Source of the DNA: Colius striatus
Taxonomy: Eukaryota; Chordata; Aves; Coliiformes; Coliidae
Length of the DNA stretch: 64,000 nt
Assembly (NCBI RefSeq): GCF_028858725.1
Contig: NC_084759.1
Location: 179,643,770-179,707,769, forward strand
Direction of reading: 5' to 3'
Under the pieces are notes generated by a model. The model was not told where the DNA came from, made no database searches, and was given only the letters and a program-made list of their open reading frames with translations. Of the stretch, positions 1-12,551 are shown in pieces. Made by a program: the position numbers and the translations under genes. Positions within the stretch are counted from its first letter, which is position 1, and the number at the start of each line of letters is the position of its first letter.

Positions 1-2129
1 TTCATGTTGACAGATATATATGTATTCCTTTACTGTAAATAGATTAGACTTAGCCATATGTGCTCAGACTAGAATTACTAACAACAGAATATTAAACTAC
101 ATCCTAAAGAAAAAATTTAAGATAAAAATATATAATTAGAATACTGTTTTGTTTCAAAACCCAGTCCTAAATGTGGAGACTGTAAAAGGAATTTGAGAAA
201 AGCCTGGAGACACTCTGAAATAGATTTTGTCTGACAAGACCTTCTAAAAAAAGGTTGTGAAAGTATTTTTTATAGAAAATATACATAAACTGAACTCTGT
301 AATCCAGAATTTACAGTGTTAAGAAACCAACGTTGCACATGAACTGAACTATTAGTATATTTTCAGTACAAGACATTTTAAACAGCTCAATAATAAATTG
401 TTGAATTGTTTATCTAATATAGAAATGTTCACAGACATTGCAGTATGTGTGTGGGGGGCCGGGAGTGCATGTAAGCACCTGTGCACATTTATGAATTCTC
501 AGAATCTCATCCTGAAGTGGTTTATAACTGTGCAACAAGTTGAACAACTTTATATAGGAAGTAAAACTGCCGTAAAAGGCAAATAAATGCTGCACCAGTA
601 TTAATAGAGAGTATATTCATTGCGTACACTGCTCCTCATATTCATAAAAGAGAAGCTAGACAGGTGGAGATAATTATCCCGTTATTTTAGCAATATCATC
701 CCAAAGACAAGATTAAAAACTGTAATTCTACTTAATCCCTGTAGCCTGCAACACCAACAAAGAAAAAAGGTAATGAGAATACAACTCACAAAGCAGAAGT
801 AAAAATAATGTCATAAAGAATGCTCCATCAGTTAAAACCTCTAGATGTATATCTGATTGCTGCTGACGGAGAAATCATTGTATAAAACATCAAGCACAGG
901 GTTCACAGAACAATTCTGAAATGCAAAGCAACAAATTAAACAGCACACAGTAAGAGTCAGAATCAATCAGGACCAAATTTATGTCATGCTTGAAAGCCTT
1001 ACTAGAATTCATACAGCAATGCTTCAGTTAGTAGATCTTTTGTTAATTGAGATACAACAATACATACCAAAATTTAGTAAGAAATGGCAGATGTGCTACT
1101 AGCTGATAATTACTTTGCAAATCTGAATCAAATAATAGCTTTCTAACAATTAGAGTAATCATAGTAATTTTAAGGGTGGAGAGAACAAGGATGATATCAA
1201 GTTTGCAATATAAAAAACTGGAATTAATACTTGAATAATCTCCATCATTAATCAAGAAATAAATCCATCTTGCAAGTGGATTTCTTGAGAGCAGTTAATA
1301 ACTGCCATCACACTTTCCAGAGCCTGCAATCCAAATATAGATAGAAGAATGACTGATATTAGTTGTCTGAAAGAGACAATTCCCTTCTGAATATCACCAG
1401 AGCATGTGACCTGTATAATATGAAGTTTTGAAGTTAAATGATCTTATAAGGAAATAATTCAGCAGCCTGCTTGATGACTACCGTGCACCACAAGTATAGA
1501 GACTTCAGTAAGCCTACTGTACCTTAAAGCTAAGAAAAAAAAAGTGGTGCGTTTTTTGGGGTGTGTATTTATTTAAATAAAAAATAAAAATTTGGTTTCT
1601 AACAACTTCAAAGCATTTAACTCTATTCCTAGGATCTCAAAAATATTTGAACCTTGTTTTAGGGGAACATGCAGCACCCAACAGGTCATGGGATATTTCC
1701 CAGGTATGCAGATCTTCCTGCTGAAGTTATTCCTCTCTGTTTCTCAGAGCTGTGTAACTCAGTCAGTAAGAGCATGACTAGATATTATATGTTCTATAGC
1801 CCAGTGCCAAGGGCCAACTTCCTGCAAGGAGAGAAGTCTGAGATGTAGTCCATGCTGTAGCATATCTTTTACTATTACTCTAAATACATAGTGGGGTCAG
1901 GGTCAGCAGAAGAGATCTCTGCCTCTCAAAGGAGTTTCATAAACCTACAGAGAGGGGTTCTCACTATTTCTTCTCCTTTTTCCAAGTCTCTTTCCTCTTT
2001 GCTTGTTTCAGGACACAATAAAAATGGATAGTATTCAAGACAAATGTCTGGTCTTCTGGGAACCTGACTTGTGAACGTTGAGTTTGCTAGCAACACTGTA
2101 ACTTCTTAAGAAAACACCCTAAGCAACAG

Positions 2130-2201
2130 CAAAAACAAATAAAAAAAAAAAACAAACCCAAAATCAGGAACAAACAAACAAACAAAAACAAACAAAAAAA
2201 C
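2130..2201. repeat. A-rich / (CAAA)n low-complexity tract
   Basis: A 70-bp stretch made almost wholly of A with scattered C, including several CAAA/CAAAA units between 2171 and 2200. It may be a decayed simple repeat or the poly(A) tail of a lost insertion; no retroposon body is recognisable next to it. Confidence 0.8.
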
Positions 2202-5200
2202 CCACCTCACTTTGTTGTGATAACTCTGAGAACACAAACTGTAATTCCATTTGTCAAACATATATTACAATTTCTTTTTTTCTTTAATAGACTGATTCCT
2301 AAGTCATGGAAGTCAGCTCTGATTTTTGTGCCTACCTGAATGACTATGAAAGGCAGTAGAGAACAGGCCCAATGTAACGTACTGCAGTGAATACATCATT
2401 TTGTAGATTCAAAACATGTCCAAATGCATCTGAAAATCATTGACAATGTGCAGTCTGACAAGCTCCACAGCGGAGAATGACTGTTTGTACATCTGGTGTA
2501 TCAAACATTTCAGACAAGTAGCCAGGGAAAAATATATGATTGTGAAAGCAAAGCCCTATCTCTCCATGACCAGAAGACATCTATTCATATAGAAAAAGAA
2601 CAGATGAATGAAACACTGCTGTAAAAAAAAATACAAGGTGCTCGATAAACCGTTGGAATTAACAAAGTAATCTGTTAGCAAACAAAAGCAAAGACAAGTT
2701 TCTAAGATCCAACGTGCCAGGCCAATGAATTGTTTCCTAGAATGGCAGTTTGATACATACATGTGAAAAGCAACTGGAAAGGCAAATTTTTCTATCTATA
2801 TTTCAATAGAATTCTCTCATAAGAATTTGGCAAGACCAAAGAAGAAATATGGCTTAACATGTCCAGCAGATGTTGCTATAAATTTATTCTATGATTTAAA
2901 TATTACCTTATAGGGGAGAAATACTACAAGAAGAAACAAAATTTTAATTCTAATGGAGAGCAACTTTGTTTTTTTAAAAGCTTTTTTTTTTTTTTTCCTG
3001 AAAACTATCACAGCAACTACTCTGAAAAGCAAAATTACCCTTTTGTCTTCAGGATAGCAAACTTCCTACAGTATCTTAGCAAAATACCTAAGACTTGTCT
3101 GCATTAGTGATTGATTCTTCCAGGCAAAATACATATGTAATCCTTTTGCAAAATGGTGTTCAGGATTTTACTGAAGGGTGTATGCTAGTGATGACACAAA
3201 GTCTGGCCCTAAGTAAATATGTGAGTGAAGCTACTAGTTTCAAATATACTTTTATGAACTTTTATGTTCTGTGAAAGTCTAAACGAAAGGTTTGCTATAT
3301 CTTCTATGTAGGACTGTGTTTTCTTAACTGTATGTCAGACACCCATTCAACATATTCAATATACCTGGCTTTTTGGGAAATATCTGATCTGACACTTGAA
3401 ATAAACCATCTCCATTTTCTTAAAAGTAACACCATGATCATTTTGAATAAAAGAAGAATTCAAAATGGTTTAGCCTTGGTTCAGTGCAGACCATCTCACA
3501 GATGTTTATTTTCCAAGCCTCTTGGAGACAGTTCAGATCTAGCCAGACTCTTGAAATGGCACCTAATGACTCTGATCTGTTGGAGAGGTCAAAAGGAGGC
3601 ATGTCATGTGGGAATTGTGACAGCATGTGCACTGAAAGCTGATAAAAGAAATTCTCCCAAGTTTGCAGAATGGGAACCAGTGAGGGTCAAGGTTGACATG
3701 ACTTTCCAGGGATGCTGATGTGAAGAGATTCAGAGGACAACAGCAACATGAGAGTGCATGTTCCTCAGTAGTTTCCCTGTATTTTATCTCATGTGCTGCC
3801 TTAGCAACTTTCTGGCCATTTGTGGAATTTTCCTGTGCCATGGCAGGACTCCAGTCCTAGTTGCAGTGCATCCTTTCCCTGGCAGCTACCTGCCAATGAG
3901 GGGCCCTAGGAAGGGGGAAAGCCTCCTTCCTCTTTCTCCTATGTCCTTTGATTTTCTGTCTTTGAGAATTTCTCCTCACTTTGAACTTGGACTCAGATGT
4001 CTTAATGTGATTCTATTGTTTTTTTCATTTTTTAATATTTTCCAATTATCACATGAGTGTATAGAATGACCAGTGTAAGAGGAATTGAGGGAATCAACAA
4101 GGCTTCTGAAACATAAGCTTTTATACAGATGGAGCCACCACGCTGAGCCTGTGTCAGGGACGAGGACAGCTGTTGAGTGGGGAGAAGAGAGAAAATGAGG
4201 TGAAAAGTGATAGGGTCTGGCACAAAGTCTGTATATTCCTGAATCAGCAAGCTTGCTCACTCTCTGGCTTATCACAGACTCCATCTGCCTCTCAAAAACC
4301 TTGTTGAATCAGAAGGAAAGGAGAAAAGAGTGCAGTGAGCTGGTACATGCAGGAGCTGAGCTACTGCATTCTCACAAAATTTCATCACTACTTTGGGTCC
4401 ATCATGTCAACTATCTGAGTTGGGGAACTAGGGACAGTGCTCAGAAAAAGTATCGGCTCACAAAAGGGTGATCTGCAGCTCCAAAGGAAAAGCTATATAT
4501 TAGATAACGTCACAGCCTGTCAGATTGTGACCTTTAATTAAAGCATGTGCAATCATGCTCTTCAGTCCTCTCAGCAATGATAGTCAGCTCAAAATGAGAC
4601 ATTTTCAGAGGCAGAAGTCTGGTTGGCGATGGATCTGAAGGGAGGGTGCTAGGTCAATCTTTCTGAGGTCCCAGTTGAGTCTGAGTGAATCAATACCATC
4701 CTAGCATCCAAAATTGTGTCTGAGATCAGTCTTCTTCATGAAGTGACACAAGACTGACAAAAGAAACTGAGAGAGAAGATACAATCCTTTTGTGCATTGA
4801 CCATGTCTGAAAGACGATACTAGCTGATGCTGGCAGTTTCTGCCAACAACAGTCTAACTGCTCAAACATGACAAGTCCTTAGCTTTCTCTGAGAACATCA
4901 TCATATCCTTTGTTTCAGTAGAGCTCTGTATGACGTTGCAGTGAATACTTTGCATTGTCGTTTACTTAGCAACTTTCTCAAAAATGTTTGAGCAATTACC
5001 TCTGAACTTCATGAATTCCTTGTCTCTACTTTTACATGGAAATTGAGAAGTTCCCAGAGCTCTTACTGGAAGCCCAAATATAGATATGACATGCAGATAT
5101 GAGACAGCACTTAATGAGATGTAACTTCTAGCCACCATGACAACAGAATAGTAAAGATGAAAGATCATTCAGGCAAACAGATCAGCTGGTCAAGACAAGA

Positions 5201-5486
5201 CAAGAGTTTACAGTGAATACCAGCTTCAGAAGCCATCAGTACTAGGTAACACTGTATTGTTGACTCCAATGGAGTAAAACCACCAGAGTAATCTGCCAGC
5301 AACATCATTGGAGTTATACTGCATGGGTGTAAGTCTGTTTAAACAGATGAAATTCATGGGTAAATTACACATGTAGATAACCTCCTTTCCCTCATAATTT
5401 CATATGTCAGCTTTGCCCTTTCTTCAACTGTTGGTGACTTGGTTAAATCTGTCAGCAAGGGCTATCAACATTGCAAATTGCAGTGA

Positions 5487-5511
5487 TTTTTTTTTTTTTT
5501 TGGGGGGGGGG
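5487..5511. repeat. T15-G10 homopolymer junction
   Basis: A run of about 15 T is followed directly by 10 G. The length is prone to sequencing error and polymorphism. Confidence 0.85.
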
Positions 5512-7127
5512 CATGGTTTGGTGACAAGCTTTGGATATAACTGAAACCCTCATGTCACTGGAAGTTAACTAAGAGGGTACCAAGGTGGGAACCTAACCGC
5601 CTACAGATGAGAGGCACTGTGTCCCATTATCATTATGCATCTCTATTTGGCTTTTTTTAATATACTTACTGTAAGAATTATCTTGCCAAGAGTGATTATC
5701 AGTCTTGCATTAAAGGCTAAGGCTGTTATGAGAGAATTTAAGAGCATTACCAACATCTTTACCAAAAGCTATGCATCTTCCTGCAAAATATAGTATATCC
5801 TAGAATGGTCTCCTGATGCTCTTGTTTGCCAATGAATTAAGTATATACTCATTTAGGGATACATTTTCTACACACTTACCTCCCATTTTGTCATTTGCAA
5901 GCCTAATCTATGTGCAATGCACTGTTAATTTACTCCATAGTGTTCCCACGGAATATAATTTGTATGCACATAAAATATCAATGTAACATCTAGAGATGAA
6001 ATCCAACAGAAACAGTTTACTGTGAAATTCAGTCTTTGTTCCCTCATTTTTCCACTTCACTGACTGTTGCTTTTTCAAAGTACTCCTAGAGCTCTCTTGC
6101 ACAACCCTTCATTATGCTGCATTATTTCTTTATTTGGGAAATAAAACTAAAAAGTATTTTTATACAACCTAATTTCCCATAATTGTTGGGATGATGTTAA
6201 GAGAGTTTTTCAGGAGAGAAAATGCTAATCAATTTTATTTAAAAAACACATTGAAATTCCACATAAATTGGTGCCAGAGTGCAAATGCTACTCAATCGAG
6301 AATGGAGAGGGAGAAAAGTGCAATGTATGTCAGCTCTCACTTTAATACAAAGGATGTGAGATACCTTTTATTTGAATCAAGTGCTATTTAGCAACTTAAG
6401 CATCTGGAGCACATCTGATAACTTGGGTAAAATGTATTGATTTCTCTATTGATTTTTTTTACTATACCTTCTCTATGAGAGAGCTATAACTGAAAGCAGC
6501 AAGTGACCCAGCTACTGCCAACTCTTAAGTAGTGTGGAGATGTTCAGATATGCAAGACGGGCCATCACTGAATTCTAGAACACAAGTCCTTGCTTTGCCA
6601 TTACCTGGCATTAGTATCTTTCTCTCTTGGCTTGCAGTGTTTGAATTTTTTGCAATAGTAATCTTTTTATGCATGTTTCCATTATTATGAACAAGTGGCT
6701 TTGTTCATAAACTAGATGTATGCATGGATGGAGACAGTATATACCCTTTACACTATGCATTAACCTTAGGATCAAGCATATAGAGCTTTTTTTCTTCAGA
6801 CTCAAACCAGATTCGTATGTTGAAACAATACACGGGAGCATACATAATACCTGTGGATTTCTGGTCACTTTATTTCCAGGAATAACTCTGAAAGTCTGTA
6901 GCATTTGTCACTCTCGCTGGGCAGTTCTATATAAATAAAGAAGGAAATTCTTGCACTCTTGAAAGCACTAGAACTTCTGTTACTGCCTTCAATGGGACCA
7001 GAAATGGGCACTAACAAAACCTGTCGCTGGCCACAGCAAGTCTTACTTTGTACTGTGGATTTAGCCTTACAGCCTGTTTTCTTAAATGTAGATAACAGTC
7101 GCAAAATATGGCTCACAAATAAAGGAC

Positions 7128-7172
7128 TTTTTTTGACCCCCTCCTCCCCCCCCCCCAAAAAAAAACCCCAGC
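7128..7172. repeat. Pyrimidine/C11-A9 low-complexity tract
   Basis: A T run, a C-rich stretch ending in about 11 C (7146-7156) and about 9 A follow one another. It is simple sequence with no sign of function. Confidence 0.8.
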
Positions 7173-7784
7173 CTACAAAAAAAGAGAAAGGAGGGCAAAG
7201 CCTAAGAAGTCCAGGAAAGGCAGCCTTGAGTTACACTTAACATTCCAAATATTTGCACACAGCAAGTAACCCTTGAAATATACTTTCAGCAATAAGAACC
7301 CAGACGTTAAGTTTCATCTCTAAAGGTTCAAGAATGCAATCTGTAATAAAGAGTATTCAGGGGCCCCACAGTGTTTGAACTAATTGCCACAAAAGAAAGG
7401 GGAAGAGCTAGGCAAATAAGTAAACGGCTGCACTATAAGTAGTTCTTGCTACCCTTTGTACAGACGCATTGTAAAACTAGTGGTCATTCTTCATTCCCAA
7501 GAACCATTATGTTTACTCTTTGTTTCTCTGTTGGACTTTATTCAGACATTGTTTATTACAATAAATGGAGTGAAGAGAACAGCCCAGATTACACCACCTT
7601 TAACACGCTCTCTGAATTAGGCTCAGGATTTCCAGATCAAACATAAGGTGGCACACACCTGATTCACCTGGGGTCTCTTCCAGTTCTAGAAGTCAGAATT
7701 TACCCTGACATTTCTTTCAGGTTCTCTAGTTATGTACCATTTTAGAAGCAATTCCTGACCTCTGTCACATTGCTAAGAGAAATG

Positions 7785-8124
7785 TTCACAGAATCACAGA
7801 ATGACAGGGGTTGGAAGGGACGTCTAGAGATTATCTAGTCCAACGCCCTGCTAAAGCAGGTTCACCTAGATCAGGTCACACAGGAACACCTCCAGGCGGG
7901 CTTTGAAAACCTTCAGAGAAGGAGACTCCACACCATCCCTGAGCAGCCTGTGATAGGGCTCCCTCACCCTCAAAGGAAAGAAGTTTCTCCTCATGTTCAA
8001 GTGGAATTTTTTTGTGTTGCTACTTGTGCCTGTTACCCCTTGTCCTGTGACTGGGCACTACAGAACAAAGACTCCCTCCATCCTGTTGACACTCATCCTT
8101 TAGGTATTTATAAACATTGATAAG
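7785..8124 (-). mobile_element. CR1 LINE, 5'-truncated 3' end
   Basis: The + strand begins with a 'ttcacagaatcacagaatga' terminus, followed by a 'ggttggaagggac' block, a 'atctagtccaacgccctgc' block and 'aggtcacacaggaac', ending near 'tttataaacattgataag'. This is the reverse complement of the avian CR1 3' end, so the element's sense strand is - and its 3' terminus lies at 7785. About 340 bp remain; the reverse-transcriptase part is missing, as is usual for CR1 copies. The near-consensus 3' terminus suggests a fairly young copy. It sits just upstream of the small CpG island at 8.6 kb. Confidence 0.93.
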
Positions 8125-8579
8125 TTAAAATATTGCACCCAATGATTCTAAAAGACGCACCCTGAGAATATATAGATTGCAAAAACTGAGAATATGTATT
8201 TTGCAAGAGGAAAAGTAGACAAATAAGATTACTGCAGTCTGCTGCACTCCAGGATTCATGGACTGCCCCAAGTCTCCAGAACTTGAAACCTCTGCTGCTG
8301 GTGGTGCCTAGTATGTGTGCAGAGCGGTTTGGTACTGTGTGTCTGCACGATGACCCAGTTTGCACTTCACCTCCAGCTGAAGCCAAGCTGCAGCCGGCAC
8401 ATCTCTGGGTTAGCAAGCCCCACTCTTCAAAGGTTTATGTAAAGCTACACGAAGAAAACCACAAATAGCTTTCTCGTTAAGCACTCTTGAGCCCTGGAGT
8501 CTTTCCCTACGCATCTCACACAGCGTCATTCTGAAAACATTTCTGACTCCGCTGGGTTCATACGGCAAGTAATCAAACA

Positions 8580-9080
8580 GGGACAACGATGGGGTGGGGT
8601 GTGGTGTCGTGAGGTAGCTGTCCCCCTCCGCCTCCTCCGCCGCCGCCGTCGCCCTCATCTGCCGTGGGCCACGCGGTGGCACCAACGCGCCGCCGTTCCG
8701 GCCGCACAGCCCAGCTCCGAGAGCCCCGCGCCGCCGGGGCAGAGCACGGCGGAGCACAGCGGGGCAGGGCCGGGCACAGCAGGGCAGGGCGCTGCAGGAG
8801 TGCGGGCAGGGCCGGGCACAGCAGGGCAGGGCGCTGCAGGAGTGCGGGGCGGGCCGGAGGCAGCGGGTGAGCGTGTCGCGTGGCCCGCGGTGCAGGCCCG
8901 GGGCCAGGTCGCGGTGCCGGCAGGCACAGCACTGGGCTGTCGACGGTGCGTCTGCTAATGAAGAGAAGAGCCATCGAAACGGTGTCGTGGCTGAATGGGA
9001 TTTACCGTCCCTTTGGACGAGTGTGAACAGCGTACTTGCCACTGCCAAGGTTAAGGTGACGGACGTTGCGGCGCTTCTCT
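8580..9080. promoter_or_regulatory. Small CpG island, possible promoter
   Basis: The base composition changes sharply from AT-rich flanks to a GC- and CpG-rich segment with (CCG)n-like stretches and many CG dinucleotides, and CpGs continue to about 9080. Such islands in vertebrates usually mark promoters. A donor-like G|GTGAGC lies after 8866 on +. Open frames exist on both strands (212 codons on -, 8410-9048; 119 codons on +, 8599-8958), but they have the Arg/Pro/Ala/Gly bias of GC-rich random sequence and match no family I know. Direction of transcription is not settled; the exon-like segments further right favour +. Confidence 0.55.
8762..8845. repeat. Perfect 42-bp tandem duplication (2 copies)
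   Basis: Positions 8762-8803 and 8804-8845 are identical GC-rich 42-mers made of GGGCAGGGCC and GGGCACAGCA-like subunits, with a degenerate start of a third copy after 8845. Identity of the two copies implies recent duplication or ongoing length change (minisatellite-like) inside the CpG island. Confidence 0.9.
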
Positions 9081-12000
9081 AGCGCCTTTTTAGCTCTGCT
9101 CTGCCCTTGCAAGCCTGGTTATTCATGGGAACAGGACAGCAAGTCATCTGTGGCCACCAAAAGAGCCCCCATCTGCCTCCTCCTCTGAGTGCTGCTCTTC
9201 CTTCAATGGTGATGGGGCAGGCCAGTGTAGCTCGTGCCACCACAACTAGTGTAAAAATAAGGCCATCGGCTTTTAAGGACTACTTTTAAACTGCCTTTTT
9301 ACCTGTCCTGGCTTTTTACACTAACTCACCAATCATAATGGTGTCTAAGACCAAAATACTCCGTTCTGCTCTATGTGGGTGGAACTTCATGGCTGCACAC
9401 AGTCCCGTTGTAAGAACATTCAAGCACAGTCATATCTACATGAGTTTATGTATTATTTTGCTGGTATTACATATATAACTTAGAAGTCTCAAAAAGGCCC
9501 TGACTCCTCTGAGCTAAATGCTGGACAAACAAAGCCTTACCCAGTGCCCACTGAAGGCTGTGGAGGTTGAAAGGGTCCCATGGGGAGGGTTCCTAGCCCA
9601 AAGAGCTTACAAGTCCAAAAAGACAAAACAAACAATGACAGACATAACAGGCATGCAGACAGCTGCCTTGGCCCTGACCCTGCAATTTTTTCTGCTCCAG
9701 TTTAACCCCATCTGAGAGAGCACACGATCTGGACTCTTATTTTAAATGCAAATCTTGCCTCCTTACTAATCTGAGGAAGCCGAATATACTTTCTTTATTG
9801 TAGTCTAAGTTGAGCTTTTAAAAGCAATAGCAGTATTACAAATGTTTTCATATTTTTAAACCATCAACAGAATATAATATTTTTTAATTGTGTCTAATTT
9901 ACTTACTTAAACTTTCTCTCTTCTCTCCCCACTTTTCCTTATCTTTTCCTATTCCATATTTATGATTTCCAGTTTTATGCACCATTTCCTTTTTCAGGTT
10001 TCTATCTTGTGTGTTTATCTTTACTCATGTGTGTTTCCACTAGGTATCAATGAAACTATTCACATGCTTAATTAAGTGCAGACAAAATTTTGTAAGGTTA
10101 TTTTGCTTTTTATTCACTTATTTATCCCTAGGTATTTTTTTTCCTCAGAACTTTCCATCTTACCCATCTTCTGACTTAGGTTCTAAGGCAGTGGTTCCCA
10201 AGCTGCTTCAGTTCAGCCGTTTACGTGTTTTGGGGAGATTTTAGGTCCCCAGTCTCCAGCCACATAGACCATCCTGGTAGTACAGCAGTCTCTCTATCTG
10301 AAATTTCATTTCAAGGTCCAGCTAACCTGCCCCAATCCAGCTTTCCACTCTGCCCTACCCCAGGTCCTGTCACTGACCTTCCAGCAGAAGCCTCCCAGAC
10401 CCTCTCATCACTTTGGCCAGCAAGCCAGCCTCAGCCAGATCTCCTTGTGCCTACCAGACCCCTATCTTCCATTTGCCACAAGATTTTTAACGGCATTCCC
10501 AAGGACTGATCTTCCTCCAGCATAACCAACTATATTCCCTGTCAAGAAGACAAATCTCCTGTCTGAACAGACATTTGCTGTGCAAGATCCATGCAAATGC
10601 TGCTTGCCTCAATGTCATTATGGATTCACACCAATTGTTACAGTCTTACAAGGAGATCTTCTAAGATGAGGGCAAAGCAGGAAAGAGAAGTAGGAAGGGA
10701 AAAGAAATGGAAGTGACAGGAGAAGAATTGAATTGAAAATTCCTGAGGGTTTTGACCCTCCCTTAGCTCCCCTTCCATGTGGTAGCATCTCGTCCCAGCT
10801 TGAGATCTAAATTGAGCTGAATTTATTTGATTTTAAAGACATAAATCATAAAAATTACGTACCTTTCCCCCTTTTCATTTAAATGTGTTCAACACACCTA
10901 CAGCTCTCTGTTCTCAGAGCAATGAGATTGTCACAGAGAAGAAACCTTCAGGTCAGTCTTCACATTTTGAGAACCTGAGGTCTTTTTATTTCTTCCTTGA
11001 CTAGACTGTCTCCTGAAGGAGCTGTAGTTTCTGTACTTTTTTTAGGAGTAGTGTTTTGTGGATCATCAGTAGGCATCACATACATATCAGCTGAGCAAAG
11101 TTATTCCTTCTTCATGCTTCTTACTTTAAGGAAATGTAAGGCAGCAAATGGGTGTCGTTTTGTGTTTATGTATGTGCCTAATTATTGAGTGTATTGCTAA
11201 ATTGAAAATGTCAACACAGTTTGGAAGCAGTATTTGTTATATCTTTGTGCTTCTTATGAAAGATCTACCAGCAAATTAGGAAGGCTTCATATGAACATGT
11301 TGCTGTGTACAAAGAAGCTGCCCTGATCATTTCTCTGCAGATGACGTGACAGTGGGACTTACTAACTCTCTCTAACCCCTCCTCTCAAGCACATTCTTTA
11401 CAGAGCACCAGGTTGTTTTTTTCAAATGTTCCTTGGGAGGTATTCAAGATCCCTACCGTCAAACTTGAACTTCAAAGTCAAGCAGTGTGTCTAGTGCCCA
11501 TCTTCTCAGCATATTTTTCAAGGACAAATTATAAACATTTCAAGCAAAGTGCACTTTTTACAAGTTTGTTTGCCAAGTACTTCTGTCTCCCTTCCAAGTT
11601 CCAGCTATGTCAAAGCATCTGGTGTACAAACAGGTTCCTCACCTCAGCTGGTTCATGAATGCCAGGGCACAGAGGCTTATCACTAATGAAAGAGTTTCTC
11701 TGGATGAAAGGGGAAAATGCCGTGGGAGTCACTTGACAGACTCTCCCTTGTCACAGAATATGTAGATCTGTTGTAGTTGTTGAGCAGATGAATGAAGTGA
11801 TGTGCAGGAGTGATTTCCCCAAGTTTTTCCAGACCTTGATCTAAATTCCCTGAAGTCAATAGATTCCTCTTGATTTCTATAAACCTTACATTGGAGGTTC
11901 TGGTAATTATTTATTCTAATCTTAAGACACTAACCCTAACCCTAATCCTACCCTAGTTTACCTTCTTCAGAGGAATCTGTGGTCATCTGAAAGTCCTGAA

Positions 12001-12494
12001 TATTTGCAACTTAGCTTACAAAAAGTTTATTGAAGAGATACATATCAGTCTATAATATTTTTCAGAAATCAATGCTGCCCTTAGTCTCATTTTTATTTAT
12101 AGCTAGATCAAATACAATTTACATAAAATTACTTTCACTTGATGCTAAAATCAACCCCAATTTCAAGAGAACATAAAGTTGATATAAATTCTTCTTGTGC
12201 ATCACACTCCACGTTGAGATCTACCATTATGCAGACTCAAATACAAACTGCCTACACATTGCTTTTTCTTTTTTCCTATCATGGGTTGCATAGCAGAAAT
12301 GATAATTTTTAATCATCCCACTGTAGATCTGTGAGAACTCAAGGAAGAAGTTGCGCCAATAAATGTTAGCCTGATCAGAACATTTGATACGTATGACAGA
12401 ACTGTAATTACTACAGTCTCCCGTGGCTTTAGTCCTAAATCATCTTTTCATGATTTTTAACATCAGATTTTAACAATATCTCTCCTGTTTTCAG
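9081..12494. other. AT-rich non-coding DNA
   Basis: No gene recognised. A C-rich patch at 10220-10510 keeps a 94-codon open frame on + (10225-10509) with Pro/Ser-rich low-complexity content and no recognisable domain, judged chance. A short telomere-like motif lies at 11931-11955. Confidence 0.55.
11931..11955. repeat. Short interstitial telomere-like motif (CCCTAA)
   Basis: Just over two exact TAACCC units are followed by two degenerate units (CCTAAT, CCTACC). It is far too short for a functional telomere tract; it could reflect repair-associated insertion or chance. Confidence 0.6.
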
Positions 12495-12551
12495 GGGTTA
12501 TCACCCTAATTTATAGCGATAGGTCAAATGTGGACTTAGTTCAAAAGAGAG
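12495..12551 (+). other. Candidate spliced exon (57 bp), non-coding or unknown
   Basis: The segment is bounded on the left by a good 3' splice site (pyrimidine-rich 'tctctcctgttttcag', AG at 12493-12494) and on the right by a consensus 5' splice site AG|GTAAGTC (GT at 12552-12553). Two frames carry stops; one is open for 18 codons with no recognisable motif. It is the first of three + strand segments ending in the exact 8-mer AGGTAAGT within about 5.2 kb. This is splice-signal evidence only; a chance pair of sites remains possible. Confidence 0.33.

Larger units (their letters stand above)
1..7784. other. AT-rich intergenic DNA, no gene recognised
   Basis: No reading frame here resembles a known protein, and stop codons are dense in all frames. 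The longest open frame (3332-3718 +) has no recognisable motif and no coherent pair of splice sites. The tract holds only low-complexity patches, listed separately. A strong donor-like site on the - strand (5874-5881, ACTTACCT as read on +) has no convincing partner acceptor. Nothing else could be supported. Confidence 0.6.

Noticed and set aside
3332..3718. 128-codon + strand frame
   Set aside because: Chance length for 64 kb of sequence. No motif, no splice sites in register, and an equally open overlapping frame exists on -.
5874..5881. Strong - strand donor-like site (GAG|GTAAGTG on -)
   Set aside because: No plausible acceptor within a reasonable exon length to its right, and no open frame.
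8410..9048. 212-codon - strand frame over the small CpG island
   Set aside because: Its core is the GC-rich tandem repeat read as Cys/Ala/Pro runs; overlapping frames on + are equally open. No domain or splice support.
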